A stretch of 64,000 bases of DNA from Coccinella septempunctata (taxonomy: Eukaryota; Arthropoda; Insecta; Coleoptera; Coccinellidae): assembly GCF_907165205.1 (NCBI RefSeq), contig NC_058193.1, forward strand, positions 36,597,021 to 36,661,020, in the 5' to 3' direction. A program made the position numbers and the translations under genes. Below, in pieces: positions 34,451 through 47,311 of the stretch. The notes below the pieces were generated by a model that was not told the origin of the DNA, made no database searches, and saw only the letters and a list, made by a program, of their open reading frames with translations. Position 1 is the stretch's first letter. Each line of letters starts with the position of its first letter.

Positions 34451-36753
34451 AAGCGAATCATCTTTCGATACCTTAGATTTGTATAAAGTTTAAAAATCAA
34501 ACCATCTTTCCATACTGTGTCATATGATCCATAAATATGTCTACATTTTCAGTCGAAAGTGGTCTCCAATGATCGACTTGGCACACTCATGACTAATTTC
34601 AATCAAAATCATATTTTCATTCACTACTATCTACAAAGTGTCGTTTTACCTATGCATTTCTGGGTTGATTAATGACACCACTTTCGGGAAATTTTCGTTG
34701 GAAAATTCTTCCAGAACTGATCCAGCATTAAACGCCGGTTATTAGCAAAAAACTTCCGGTGCGGAAATTGAACGAGAGAGTTCCGCTTATTTACAGAAAA
34801 ACTCATCGTTAGTTTAAATACCCGGCTTAAATCATAAAAGAGTTCGGCGATCAAACTTGACGTTTATATATTACCGCCACCTTATTAATTGCGCCTAAAT
34901 ATTTTACGCTCACTTAGGGGGAGTCGTGGAGTGAATTTAGATTAATTTCATTTCTACTTCACGAAATCTGACCCAGTTATGGGAAGAAATAAATCTTTCG
35001 GTTCGGGAAAGTTTTCGCTGGTGAAATTGCCAGAAGAATTCACGTTATGTGGGGGACTGGGAAAATCTCTAGTTTTTATGGGGATGAGAATCCTTTGTTG
35101 GACTTGCAGGACGAGAAACTGCGGATATTTTAATATTTTTAGCTACCGTAGGTCTCAAAACATTCGCTCCGTAGCTGAAAATACAACGGCACTAAGTTTC
35201 ATCATCACAGTTCCAGAGATTGCAACTCGAAGCAATGAAAAAGTGATATCCAGGACGATTTTGCTTAAAAATTTACGACTTTTTTATAAACAGTCTCTTC
35301 CCAAATTACTATCTCCATTTGCTCTTCCGATTTATACGTTCATCCTGTAGAACCCCATCCTAATCAACGTTATACAATTGTTATGTATATAAAACGACTA
35401 ATTTTTTCGTGCTTCTGAATTCTTGTATCTTTCAAATCCTTTCAAATATATGATGGAATTTTTAGCCGCCATATAATTCAAATCGCAGATTCTTAGTCAC
35501 CTTCCTAGTACAGCTAAATAACGTTATGTATAGCCGAACTCCAAACGTTCTGTTTCGTTTCTATTTTCAAGTTGCGTAGCTCCCTGACAAACAATATAGT
35601 TTATGGCGATCCAACAAACAGCAGTCGAACCCCAATATCGTATTTTATCTTCATGAACATATATTTCTGATTATCGCTTAGAAATATATCTGTGCAGTAT
35701 GGATTAGCTAGAGCTTTATGTTACGGATAGGGCTTTGTCTGAAGATATTTCGTGTTTTCGAATAGGGTTTGGTCACGTAGCGTAGACGTGGAGTTTTTCG
35801 GATCAAATGATATACACTTGAGTCTGGGATTGTTTAGGATTTACATTGGATGCTTTCGCCAATTTGTAACGTTTCCCAGAGAGGAAATAAATAATAAATA
35901 ATTGATGGAAACACCTCATAAATCAAAGATTTCAAATCATATCGAAGAAACTACACATTGGATGAAACCATTCACACAGTCAATCTACATGATATTTTCT
36001 GTTAATGTTCGTATTAAAAATGGTTCATTATGAGAGGATTTTCTCAATGAAAATCTTTCCCCAATTCTATCATATAAGGTTTTTCAATTGACATTTTGCA
36101 GTAAGTATACCTTTTCACAGAGCAATTTTGTTGTAGTTGATACTGGGATGTTTCCCCAACTGGTATGTCAATCTCCAAGCAAAACTTGAGGATATTCGGT
36201 TGAATCGACCATAATATTCGAAATTTTACACATTTTCATTGCCAATCGGGATGAAAACTTGTCAAACACAAAACGTCGTGAACAGTTATTATCACCGACG
36301 CACCCAAACATAATCGTTTGTGTCGAACATGAATCCTGACCCACGCGAATGGTTCTGTCATAATTAATTGGATTTGACACAAGTCCACAAGTTTACACAG
36401 CATATATTAACCGAATAGGTCAACAAAACGGTGCAATTATAGTTGTATTGATGCATCATTATATTTAACGCCGAATTGGTCGTAACATGGCCTCGCTTAA
36501 ACAAATTCTGCTTTTGAAGGCATTTCGGAGCTATTTCACAGACCGCTGATTCCTAGTGATTGTTTGGAGTTGGAATACCGTACATTTTCATCGTTTATGG
36601 TACGGTTCTGTTGCGGTTGGTTTTGGGATCGCTTGAAGGTGTATAGGAATAGTTGGTTCTACTTGAAATCGTACTGAACAACGACAGAAACAACAAACAT
36701 CCAATTGCAATCGGATTTTCGATCCACTCTGGATGTTTCCAATCTGAACCTAC
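34451..36753. other. No gene recognised
   Basis: One ORF of 123 codons (34979-35350, plus) has no recognisable domain and is likely chance. Nothing else noted. Confidence 0.5.
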
Positions 36754-36755
36754 TA

Positions 36756-37969
36756 TACTTCATTCACTTTTATTTTAGCAGTCGGTTGGCCATGGAAATT
36801 TGACACATTTCACTCTGTATAGTACGAAAATGTGGGGTTATGAAGCTTGTCGAAACATTTTTGGGTTTTAAATCAACGCTATGTTGTCCGTTCTACGTAA
36901 AAGTTTCTGTTATTGCGTATTTTATCACAATGTCGAATCTCTTGGGAAAATATGTGACGAATATAATTGAAGTTTAGACAAACTGATTGAAGGCATACCA
37001 AATCCAGTTATTTGCATGGAAAATACAAGAGATCAGTATAATATCATAATATGCACTAGCTTGAGAGAGTTTATGTTCGTTATCCTCTTTGGCTAAAGTT
37101 TGAATACGTTACATCATTTGTAGATTTCAAAAATATTAACCCGAAGATGAAATGCATATGATGCAATGGTTGGGAATGGGTACCTCCCGAAGGAATTAAC
37201 AGATAATTACAAGAATGTTTAATTATTCTTCAACAAAAATCATCTTGCATCAATATAAGTAAAAGTAATTGAAGGAAGTTTCAAGTTAAGATGAACTTCA
37301 CATTTGAACAAAAATTTCACATGAATAAACATGTAACGGGGCAACTTGCACGTATTTGTGGCTATTTATCTTAATACGTTCATGTAATAATAATAATTAG
37401 GTATTTATTAGTACCTTGAGACATTTACATTGTATAGGACAAGTCAAATGAAAAATAGAAAAATCCATGTCAGGGAACTTATTCTCCGATGACATTTATC
37501 GAAAATCCTGTAGTAAACTTTTCGCATTAATTCACTCAAACATTAAATTCTCAAATGCCAGCACTTTTTTGGGTCTTCCAATAGAAGGAAATTCTTTGTC
37601 ATCCTCTTCATTCACAATCTTTCTGATTGTGGAAATATCCAGCTGAAATATAAGTCGTTTAGATTCAGATGAAACATTATATGAATTCTCTTACATTGAA
37701 TATGTTCGCTACCGTCTGACGTATTGTGGATTTTAGAATATCAGGGTATAACTATTTGAATGAGCGGACCTGAATTCTAAATAGCACTTCCTGAAACCCT
37801 GTCTCTTTTTTCAATCACTTTCGGCATTTTCGTTATAAAAATTGATATTAGTTGTGGCAACGGCGTTAACGACATTTCATGAGTGCCAACCTTACTCCGT
37901 TCTAGTTACAAAGACTTGAGGAAATTATTTCATGGCCAACCGACTGCTAAAATAAATTTGAATGAAGTA
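36756..37969 (-). mobile_element. TIR element family A, copy 2
   Basis: 1,214 bp bounded by inverted repeats of about 39 bp (TACTTCATTCACTTTTATTT, then TAGCAGTCGGTTGGCCATG, and their complement), with TA on each side (36754-36755 and 37970-37971). Relative to the copy at 40.51 kb it is inverted. The strand given is that on which the transposase-like remnant reads. TA duplication fits the Tc1/mariner group, but no catalytic motif was recognised. Confidence 0.88.
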
Positions 37970-37971
37970 TA

Positions 37972-40510
37972 TGTATACAAAAATTCAGATATCCAATTCT
38001 TCAAGTTGATATTCCGGGAGAATATTCAGAGAAACTATGGTTAGCTTCACGATTTCCAAATGAGGTTATTCTTTCTTAGCTACACTCAAAATTAGAAGGA
38101 GGACTACTCAAGATAATGATTGTAGACTAGACAACGTTGTGAGTATGAAATTTTCTGGGTTTTTCACAGATGGCCCCGTCTGGTACCACGGTGTTTCAAC
38201 TGAAATGTTTTTGATCCCTTCATGTCCCCGAAAACGAATTTTTTGTGCTCCCTCTCCCTGTGGCTCGGACTTTATATTTATTATAGACTGGATTCAATTT
38301 CGGCCGAGGGAAATAAAAAGCAGGAAAATATTGCTACAGCCGATGTTATTAGACCGGAGATCTGACGCAAGGCCAGATACTGACTCCTCACAACTTTTAT
38401 TAACTAGTCCGGGCTGACCATAGAAGAAGGACCATAAAAAACATTATGTCGAGACAGGACACAAAGGAAATTTCGGAATCATGTCATTCCTTCAGTATAA
38501 GCGGCGTGTCTGCAATACAACTTGTGATTTATTGAATAAGTTTCCAAGCTCTGTGACTTGAATGTGAAGCTGGTGTTCGGAGTTCTGAATGGGATGATAT
38601 GGAATATGCATTTTCGTACAATGGATATAGTAGGATAGTAGAGAGTATTTTGATCTGGAACTCGTTGAGTGGCGCACTTTTATGTTCAGGAAAAGTATTA
38701 CAGGAAATGCGCTCTGGATTGAAGATTTCGAAAGGAATTCATCGTGGAAAATAACACTCTCTGGGAGAAGTAAATCTTCACACAATAACAGCATTCACCA
38801 ATTCATGATTTAGACAAGGTTGAAGTTGAAGGACTCTTTTGAAAACTAGCGAATCCAACATAATATGTATGAATAAATTCCTCGAAAGTATTAGTGAGAA
38901 AAATATCACCTCCCTCATCATTACTCTCCGTTGGTTAAGTATAGAATTCCGCAAAATATCTCATTGACAAAAATAGTCTCGAGAATGACACGATCCAAAT
39001 GAGGTTTTATACAGAAATTAAAATGTATTGTTACAGTGTTTGCGTACTCAACCATCTCCAGTTGAGCTCGTACATACATAATCTTCAGGAACTAGGGCAA
39101 TGATGAATAATATGCACAACGCCCATGTTATAATGGAGAGAGTTATACAACAGCACCAGACAGTAAGTTCATGCAGTTTCGTACAAATCCATCTCTGCAA
39201 TTTCTGACAGGCAAAGTTCTTCTCCGTGTTAAGATCATTTCCCAGAAGCTCTTGGAGGAAAGCCCATTATCACCACGCCACTGAGCCAAACTTCCCAGGA
39301 CTAAGTCTGAGGTACATCTGCCAAGTCGAGAGGTTCAAGATTTCCCACCCCCCTATATACGTACGTCAGTGGGCAACGCGTTAGGGGATAGCAGGGTTAT
39401 GAAGACTGAATTCTAGAGCCCCCAGGGTCTAGTGCCCAATTTGCATAGAACCTGGAATTAACGTGTACAATGCTTCTCGACAGACGAAATAATACGAAAC
39501 GGCGCGCTATTAATAATACGTGAACTCAGACCTGGAGGGATGTTTGGGTTATTAAATCCCAATAACAGTCGTCATGATTCTGCGACATTGTCGCCTGACT
39601 GAATATTAATGATGGATGTCTTGAGATCTACGTCATCGATGTCAAAAGAGCAACGGTGCTGAAGAGGTCCAGATTTGTGGTTGGTGGGACATTCAAATTG
39701 GTTTGTGGTCAGTGGTTCGATATAGGTTAAACACACATCCAGAATCCACTTCAAAGGTATCTTAACACTTAACACAGATGAATCCATTCGAGAGTTGTGA
39801 TCACCCCTTTAGAGCTCAAATGTGACTTGGATCCAGCAGTTATTTGAAAAAAGGACTAAATAACCTTCATTAGCTCAACGAGAAAACGGAGTATTCATAT
39901 ATACAATATCCTAAATCGATATAGTTTTCATACTCTCCAGAACTTTCCTTCCCAGTACATATACGCTGTGAGACATATCTCATTTTCACAGTCGAGTGGC
40001 ACAGATTGTCATTCTATTTCATGAATCAACACTCGATATCCCTGCGTAAACAGATAAATAAATACCACTATATTTTATATTGTTGTGTACTCCGCTACTG
40101 AACGGGGCCTTGAAGAAAGACATAAAGTGCCCGCATTAGAGTTCTATAAGTTTGTTCAGGAACCAGATGGCGCTTGAAACGGGGCTTGACAGCCGGAGAT
40201 AACTGTCTAGTGATTATTTTTCTAAGGATTATATACAGAGCCGAAATGGTTCCTTGTGTAGCATGGGAGAAACGCGATTAAACTTGCCGCCAATTCGGGA
40301 CATATTGTACTTATGGGGACAGAGGCGGCATCTCGTGGAAAATTGCGAAGACCCCATCAATCTATCATAAAAAGTATTGATAAAAAGTCGACGACAACAT
40401 AAAAACACTTTTAAAGCCAGCCAAAATTCACCTGTATTCAAATGTTTACTGTTTCCAATCGAATGTAAAACGTGAAAACTGCAGAAACCTATACAAATTA
40501 CTTGGAAAGC
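37972..40510. other. No gene recognised
   Basis: ORFs of up to 100 codons without recognisable domain. No repeats noticed. Confidence 0.5.
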
Positions 40511-40512
40511 TA

Positions 40513-41759
40513 TACTGTATTCACATTTATTTTAGCAGTCGGTTGGCCATGAAATAATTTTCTCAAGTTTTTGTAACTAGAACGGAGCAAGGTTGGCCCT
40601 CATGAAATGTCGTTAATGTCATAACGCCGTTGCCACAACTAATACTCGTTTGGTATTTCTATGACTAATATCAATTTTTATTTATATTACGAAAATGTCG
40701 AAAGTGATTGAAAAAAGAGTCAGGGTTTCTGGATGTGCTATTTAGAATTCAAGTCCGCTCATTCGAATAGTTATACCCTGATATTCTAAAATCCACAATA
40801 CGTCAGACGGTAGCGAACATATTCAATGTAAAAGAATATATATAATGTTTCATCTGAATCTAAACGACCTATATTTCAGCTGAATATTTCCACAATCAGG
40901 AAGATTCTGAATGAAGAGGATGACAAAGAATTTCTTTCTATTGGTAGACCCAAAAAAGTGGTGGCATTTGAGAATTTTATGTTTGGGTGAATTGATGCGA
41001 AACGTTACTACAGAATTTTCGATGAATGTCATCGTAGAATAAGTTTCCGAAAATTTATTTTTCTATTTTTCATTTGACTTGTCCCATACATTGTGAATGT
41101 TTTAAGGTACCACCTAATTATTATTACTATATCAATGTATTAAGATGAACAGCCACAAATACGAGCCAGTTGTCCTGTTAATTGTTTATTCATATGAAAT
41201 TTTTGTTCAAAGGTGAAGTTCAACTTGACTTGAAACTTCTTCCTTCAATTCCTTTTACTTACATTGATGCAAGATGATTTTTGTTGAAGAATTCAACATT
41301 CTTGTAATTATCTGTTAATTCCTTCGGGAGATACCCATTCCCAACCACTGCATCATATGCATTTCATCTTCGGGTTAATATTTTTGAAATCTACAACTGA
41401 TGTAGCGTGTTCAAACTTTAGCCAAAGAAGATAACGAACATTAACTCTCCTCAATCTAGTGCATATTATGATATTATACTGATCTCTTGTATTTTCCATG
41501 CAAATAACTGGATTTGGTATGCCTTCAATCAGTTTGTATAAACTTCAATTATGTTCGTCACATAGTTTCCGAAGAGATTCAACATTGTGATAAAATATGT
41601 AATAACAGAAACTTTTACGAAGAACGGGCAACATAGCGTTGATTTAAAACCCAAAAATGTTTTGACAAGCTTCATAACCCCACATTTTCGTACTATACAG
41701 AGTGAAATGTGTCAAATTTCCATGGCCAACCGACTGCTAAAATAAAAGTGAATGGAGTA
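40513..41759 (+). mobile_element. TIR element family A, copy 3
   Basis: 1,247 bp with inverted ends (TACTGTATTCACATTTATTT on the left; GTGAATGGAGTA on the right) and TA at 40511-40512 and 41760-41761. The left half has a decayed reading frame with GRPKKVVAFENFMF, a stop, then IDAKRYYRIFDECHRR, suggesting a DNA-binding segment of a transposase. The right half has no ORF. Probably immobile itself, though the intact ends could be mobilised by a related enzyme. Confidence 0.88.
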
Positions 41760-41761
41760 TA

Positions 41762-43177
41762 TATAATATGATGACTTTTTCTACTTTCACCTGAAAACAT
41801 ATGAATTAGAAACTTATTCCCACTCATTGTTTCATATTCGTAGTGATATTTACTTGCTTTGCACAGTTATATCAATAAAGACCCAATTTTCTACTGTTCT
41901 GCTGAAAGCTGCGTGTAATAGTGGCACAGCCCATCAGCCAGAGAGGAAATTCCACGTCCAACGCTCCTGAAAAGTTGTTGAATTGCCAGTTTATTACAAA
42001 AATTCCATTTGAGTGGTCTCAGTACTTGTCCTAGAAAAGGAACAGATGACGATCTTTATGAGATTCTCAGGAGGTGTGAGAGGAAGTACTTATCTTTTGA
42101 TGAAGCATCCATATTTTTCATGGGGGAGTGAGCGTGAAGAGAAATTTTTATAGGAGAACATTATCTCATTTTGACGACAAAGAAATTAGGCTCATGAGTG
42201 CCACAATATGATAGAAACTTCGGTTGAAGCCACTGTAGCCAGCTCACAACCATTATTTGAAAAGATTTGCCAGAAATTCACAATCTATTTCCCACTAAGC
42301 GACATGGAAAAGTCCGATTTCCACCCTCCTGAAAACCAATGATTCCCCCCAGAGAAACAAAAGCCTCCGAAAATTGGGGAAGGAAAAACTTCAGCGATTC
42401 ACAGTTCAGCGCGTCTCCCGCCATTTTTCTCAGATATCATCGTATCTGACAAGCCTGTCTGTCTTAGAGAATACTATAAATATCGTGAATAACAGCTCTG
42501 CCCGTTCAACCATGTTGTTGATACAGCCTCCCCGGGATTCCAAATTATTTCTGCTGGAGGAAGGGTGGTTTTTCCCGCAAACTTCTCGCACTTTACTACC
42601 CCCGTATAGTCGGTTTACGATGGGCCTTTATGGGCTACATAGCCGCGTCTTTTTGTTACATAGTATCATTGCAGCGCCGTGAAAGATAAATGCTGAGCAC
42701 CGTGACGATATATTAATTTTATTTCTGCCGCGTAATTTTTATTGTACTTGTTGAATATGGATGGAGGAGATGAGTTTCGTTGGGGTAGCTACGGTTATTT
42801 GCTTTTATAGTTTGGGACTCTTGTATTTTACGCAGTATCTTCCATAACTTCTCCTCGTACCAATATTAAACAAAGTACCTCTTTATATAGCTTCTCGGAT
42901 TCTCCCCATTCTTCACAAGAGAATGAAATGAACGTGATTTGAATATTTCACATTCCAATTAAAGAAAAATATAGAAACTTCACCAAGTTTATCTAGCAAT
43001 TCACCGCTAATTAAAAGATTATTTGTGTTCAGTTCACAAACTCGAGATTTCATGAGAGACGAAACTGAAAATGAATAGTTCTACTTGAATCATTACGAGT
43101 TTCGAAAAAACTCGAAATTCAAAAATAATTCTGAATAGACCTTACATGATCAGCATAAGTAATTGCATTTTGCAACA
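41762..43177. other. No gene recognised
   Basis: One ORF of 102 codons (42374-42682) without recognisable features. Otherwise nothing. Confidence 0.5.
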
Positions 43178-43179
43178 TA

Positions 43180-44624
43180 CACTGCTCAAAAAAATTAACG
43201 CACATTATGGAAATCTCAAATTTATTCTACAACTGAAGGTGTTCTCAATGATAATTATTTTTTTCAGAATTATGCATGCATATGTTATCCACTTTCAACG
43301 GTTTTCTTCAATACAGATGTTTTTTCCCAGCAGGATTAAAAAAAATGATACTATCAGATTTTGAATGTATTGGCTCCATTCTAAAATCAGTTGTTCTCGA
43401 TCAATAGTTTTTCTTTCGTTTGATTTTCTACACTCGATCGCTATGCAACGCGAAACACGCAATTTGACCCAAGAGGAATGTGCCCAAGCGGTAGTTTTGC
43501 GAGAAGAAGGGTGGACATACACAAGAATTGCAGAAAGATTTGGAGTTTGCCATACAAGTGTGTCCAGAATGTTGCAGCGATTCAGGGAGACAGGTATGAA
43601 TGTCCGAAGACCAGGACAGGGTAGACCACGGGTAACAACTGCCATTCAAGAACGTCACTTGAGAGTTTCTTCGTTGAGACGGTTTACAACCGCTCGCCTT
43701 CTTCGAATTCAGCTTGAGCAAACTCATGAGGTGCAAATTAGCACTCAGACAATAAGAAATCGCCTGAGAGAATATGATTTAAGGCCTCGTGTCGCGGCAA
43801 GAGGACCAGCTCTTACCCCAGCCCATCGAAGGGTGCGTTTGGATTTTGCGAGAGCATATCCATTGGGAAGAGGCCGATTGGGAAAGAGTTCTCTTCACAG
43901 ATGAGTCTAGTCCTGCCTCTACCATTGTGATCGATGTTCCCTTGTATACAGACGTCCACATGAAAGATATGCTCAGTGCAATTTTCTGAATACTACTGGT
44001 TTCGGGGGAGGATCGATTATGGTATGGGGTGGAATATCTTTGACTGCTCGCACAGACCTAGTGGTCGTTGATAATGGACCTATGAATGCTGATAAGTATA
44101 AGGGAACATTCTTGAAGAGCATGCAGTGCCATTTGCCCCATACATTGGTGAAAATTTCATTTTTATGGACGATAATGCCAGACCCCATCGTGCGCGCATC
44201 GTTCAGGAGTACCTTGAAGAGGTTGAAGTCTCTCAAATGGAATGGCCAGCAAGAAGTCCAGACCTCAATCCGATTGAGCAGGTTTGGGACATCTAACTCG
44301 AAGAAATCTGGGAAGGATTAGATCAGAACATTTTAAGATCACTCATTTTGAGTACGAACCGTCGTTGCCGAGCTGTAATTAACGCAAGGGGTGGAAATAC
44401 CGAGTATCAAATCACTTATCAGCATTTCAGTATTTTGAAAATTGTTCATTTCCCTTCTTTCACATAAGATTCGGTGAAATCCTGAATTTTTTTTCCATTT
44501 AATGTGTCTTGTTTCGTTCAAAACCTTCCCGAGAGAACATAAAAATGAGTTATAAAGTCAATGTAGAGTTATCTTTCATTAAAATTGAGATTTTCAGAAT
44601 GTGCGTTAATTTTTTTGCGCAGTG
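43180..44624 (+). mobile_element. Tc1-like transposon
   Basis: 1,445 bp with inverted repeats of about 40 bp: CACTGCTCAAAAAAATTAAC on the left against CACTGCGCAAAAAAATTAAC read inwards from the right, then GCACATT. TA target duplications are at 43178-43179 and 44625-44626. It contains a single transposase gene with frameshifts. Both length and ends are typical of a complete Tc1 family element. Confidence 0.95.
43443..44467 (+). pseudogene. Tc1-family transposase (DD34E), frameshifted
   Basis: The natural start is the ATG at 43443 (MQRETRNLTQEE). Residues 1-110 form the paired-like double helix-turn-helix, with the AT-hook-like GRPR. After LDFARA a shift moves to the frame of 43789-43989, which holds HWEEADWERVLFTDES with the first catalytic Asp. 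Further shifts lead to GGSIMVWGGIS, MDDNARPHRA (second Asp) and SPDLNPIE (Glu). Between Asp and Glu lie 34 residues, the DD34E spacing of Tc1. The C-terminus RCRAVINARGGNTEY is family-typical, and the frame stops at 44465-44467. Length is about 341 codons, normal for Tc1. At least three frameshifts make it inactive. Confidence 0.93.
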
Positions 44625-44626
44625 TA

Positions 44627-45539
44627 TAACTCGATTATTTCGAACATTTGTGTTACCGACGCATCCGCCATTTTGCAACCAACTCGAAATTGCCTCACTT
44701 TTTTTACATATCCATTAGTGGAAATTTGAATCTGTCCATAATGATACATTTTCCCGGACATTCGATCGATAATTCACTAGTTTTCTGTGGATTTCCTTCT
44801 CCAAGCGTCAGCTGAAAATTCGAAAAATCACCAATCGAATGATTGAGCCTGGAAGCGAACACACAAACTCGAAATCCACCTGAACTACGAGCTCACCCGA
44901 TAATCGAATCTGCCTGCTCAGTAGCCATAAGCACAAACCAATCGTTCGAATATTGTTCCTTCGAAATTAAACGATCGCCAGCCAGCGTTCTCCAAATCCG
45001 ACCGCAGATCTCTGCCGAGACATCCAATTCCGAGGCCACCGGAAGAAATAACAACATAAACGAATAGAAATGCTTCCCTATGTTGGTGGACCGATTCCAT
45101 CCACAGCACTCAGCGTGGATGACGTCGTATCTTGAGGTAAATACATACTGCTGTCCAAACCCTGCTACTGCCGCCAGGGTAATGGAGTGTGCAAAAACTG
45201 GTGGATTTTCCGACTGGGAGTAGGGGTGTGGATGGCATCGGTTCACGGAAAAATAGGTACAGGTGTATTTCGTCGGTTTACAGAACGTTCTGAACTATGT
45301 TCCATTAAAAATCACGTACAGACCGACGCCTCTGTGATCACTCTTTCTAACTATAGCCTTGAGGCTTTCAGTGCTTTCACACTCCTCTGCAGAGGAAGGA
45401 TTAAGCTCTGTTGGAGCCCATTCTCGGTTGTCATGGTGGTGGTCGGATTCCTCATCTCTCCGCACTTCTTGTCGAAGTGAATGGTTTCTTTTTCATGCCC
45501 ATCTACATGTCCCATGAATTTGAGACAGTTTTCACTGCC
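44627..45539. other. No gene recognised
   Basis: Overlapping ORFs of up to 117 codons on both strands, none with a recognisable motif. The GC content is a little higher than around it. Confidence 0.45.
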
Positions 45540-46320
45540 CCTAGCAGTGCCGCATTCTCCATGACTCTATAGCTATTGATTCAAATTCTATAGAAGTTTC
45601 TTCGGTATCAGGCCTGTTGATGAAATGACAATAGGAATGGTCTTGGTATCCTGCAACTTCCATTGTCTCCTGGTTTGTTCCTGGATGTCCAGGAATCTTT
45701 TTCATTTGCTTATCTAGTAGGTTGTTGTTATTTGGAATCGATGGATAGAGCTCTGTTATCATCTTCATTCAGAAGTATGAGGTCAGGTCCATTGTGGGTC
45801 AGAACCGTGTGATCCCAGTAGAGATTGATCATCTTCCAATGGTGGGTATTTGAAATGAGGAACTTTTTTCGGTATTTCATTTCCAATTCTTGGTGTGATC
45901 ATCATGTCTTTTCTCGTACTCCGTGTCTGTGAACTTCTGGCATCCCTCGGTGATGGTTTCAAGTGTCGCACAGCCATAACGATAGGAGTCATCCTTGGCG
46001 GCATATTTCATATAGTTTCTTATTGGAATCACTTGATCCTGAATGGCAAATAAAGCCCTTTGTCTCGGGAAACAACTTAGCGGAAGTCAACCAGAAGTTC
46101 GATGCAGATATGTCAACGTAATCTGACCGACCTCGATCTGATGTCCCCATGGAGGTTTGCCAATCAGTTTCTGCATTTTGTTGTCGTCAGAGTGTTTGGA
46201 GGTTCCTAAGTGACCCTGTTTTAGCTTTAAAGGAGTCGAAATTACACAAAATACTCGATTAAGTTCTGAAGTATCAGGCTTCTTCAGGAAATTTTTCGTA
46301 GATTCCATAGCTAATTATCT
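45540..46320 (-). pseudogene. Degenerate R2-like LINE C-terminal domain
   Basis: On the minus strand, broken frames read in order KLIGKPPWG, FAIQDQVIPIRNYMKY, CATLETITEGCQKFTDTEYE then KRHDD, and later YPSIPNNNNLLDKQMKKI. From memory of the family, the order matches the region after the RT of a widespread insect LINE group (AIQDQ.I.T..Y.K, then a C..C..H..C knuckle with H/T..C..L....Y..RHD, then an endonuclease-like IDIAIP.. block). Several stops and shifts interrupt it. The first two cysteines of the knuckle are not clear. I call it R2-like with caution; the clade was not tested. Confidence 0.6.
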
Positions 46321-47311
46321 TACCTAGCCAGTAGATCTGCTGACAGGCATTTCAAATGCACAGTACCACCAATAATTATAACTTAATTTGGCGATTTCTT
46401 CATGCATGACAATGTGTTTTAATTTTTTTAACCGGAAACGGTGCCTCGTACAGCAAAAAGTCAAGAGACCGAATTTGCTCCAAATTAAATAAGGATTTAA
46501 ATAGTAATTTTTTTCGTCTGAAAAACCAGTGGCGTATCATTTTTTTATCTGAAAATATTCAGTCTCGCTGCAGTACGGACGCCACTGGTAGAATAGAAAA
46601 GAAATGATATTAGGCAAAAAGTGCTCCTTGACGCTCAAAATCTACGTCTCAAATTTCATAAAAATATTTCAAGCAGTGTGAAAGTTATTAATAAAAAACA
46701 TTTTTTTTTCTAAGATTTCAACACCCCGTATCTGGGAGAGGAAACATTTCTCGACATATGTTTATATGACAAACTAGGGCTTATTTTTGATGTAGAATAC
46801 GTGGTTGAAATTTCTTGGTTACGATCTGGACCACCCTGTATATTGATATTCAGGATTTTGGGTTTAGATGTCGACATTTCTACATGGGAGAGATCGCTTC
46901 TTTCCCGATAGGAAAAACCGGCGGGCATTCCGTCGAAATGCAGATTGCAACTGCCCTCCCCCGCGATCCATACTTGTGATTTCGATCCCGCCAGAATGGA
47001 TGTACAACATTCTGAGCGGAATTGGATTGTCGGGTCAAATCAGCCGTTCGATCTTCCTGCTGGGCATAACCGAAATCCAGAAAGCTAATGGTCGAGGATT
47101 GAAAAACAGATTGACGTGATCCGGGCATCCTTCTTGATAGGAGCCCCCTTTCTGCATACGAGATGGATCACGCGGCTGATAAGTGTGCTTCAAGAAGGCT
47201 GATAGGTGGACTTCGACTGTCAGTGCAGGTTTTGTATCGATTTAATTTCAAGTAATGGATTGTTGAGCATAAAAATTCAGGATTGAAACAATAGATTTAT
47301 AACTTTGAAGT
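46321..47311. other. No gene; inverted and terminal motifs of small repeats
   Basis: AACCAGTGGCGT at about 46525 and CGCCACTGGT at about 46580 form a short inverted repeat. CCACCCTGTATA at 46831-46842 resembles motifs at 51244, 53834 and (complement) 55295. Short ORFs have no recognisable domain. Confidence 0.45.

Noticed and set aside
34979..35350. 123-codon plus-strand ORF
   Set aside because: No recognisable domain, hydrophobic pattern or splice context.
39370..39400. A sequence resembling the I-SceI homing endonuclease site (TAGGGGATAGCAGGGTTAT)
   Set aside because: It differs from the recognition site by an extra base and substitutions, and no homing endonuclease gene is present. Taken as coincidence.
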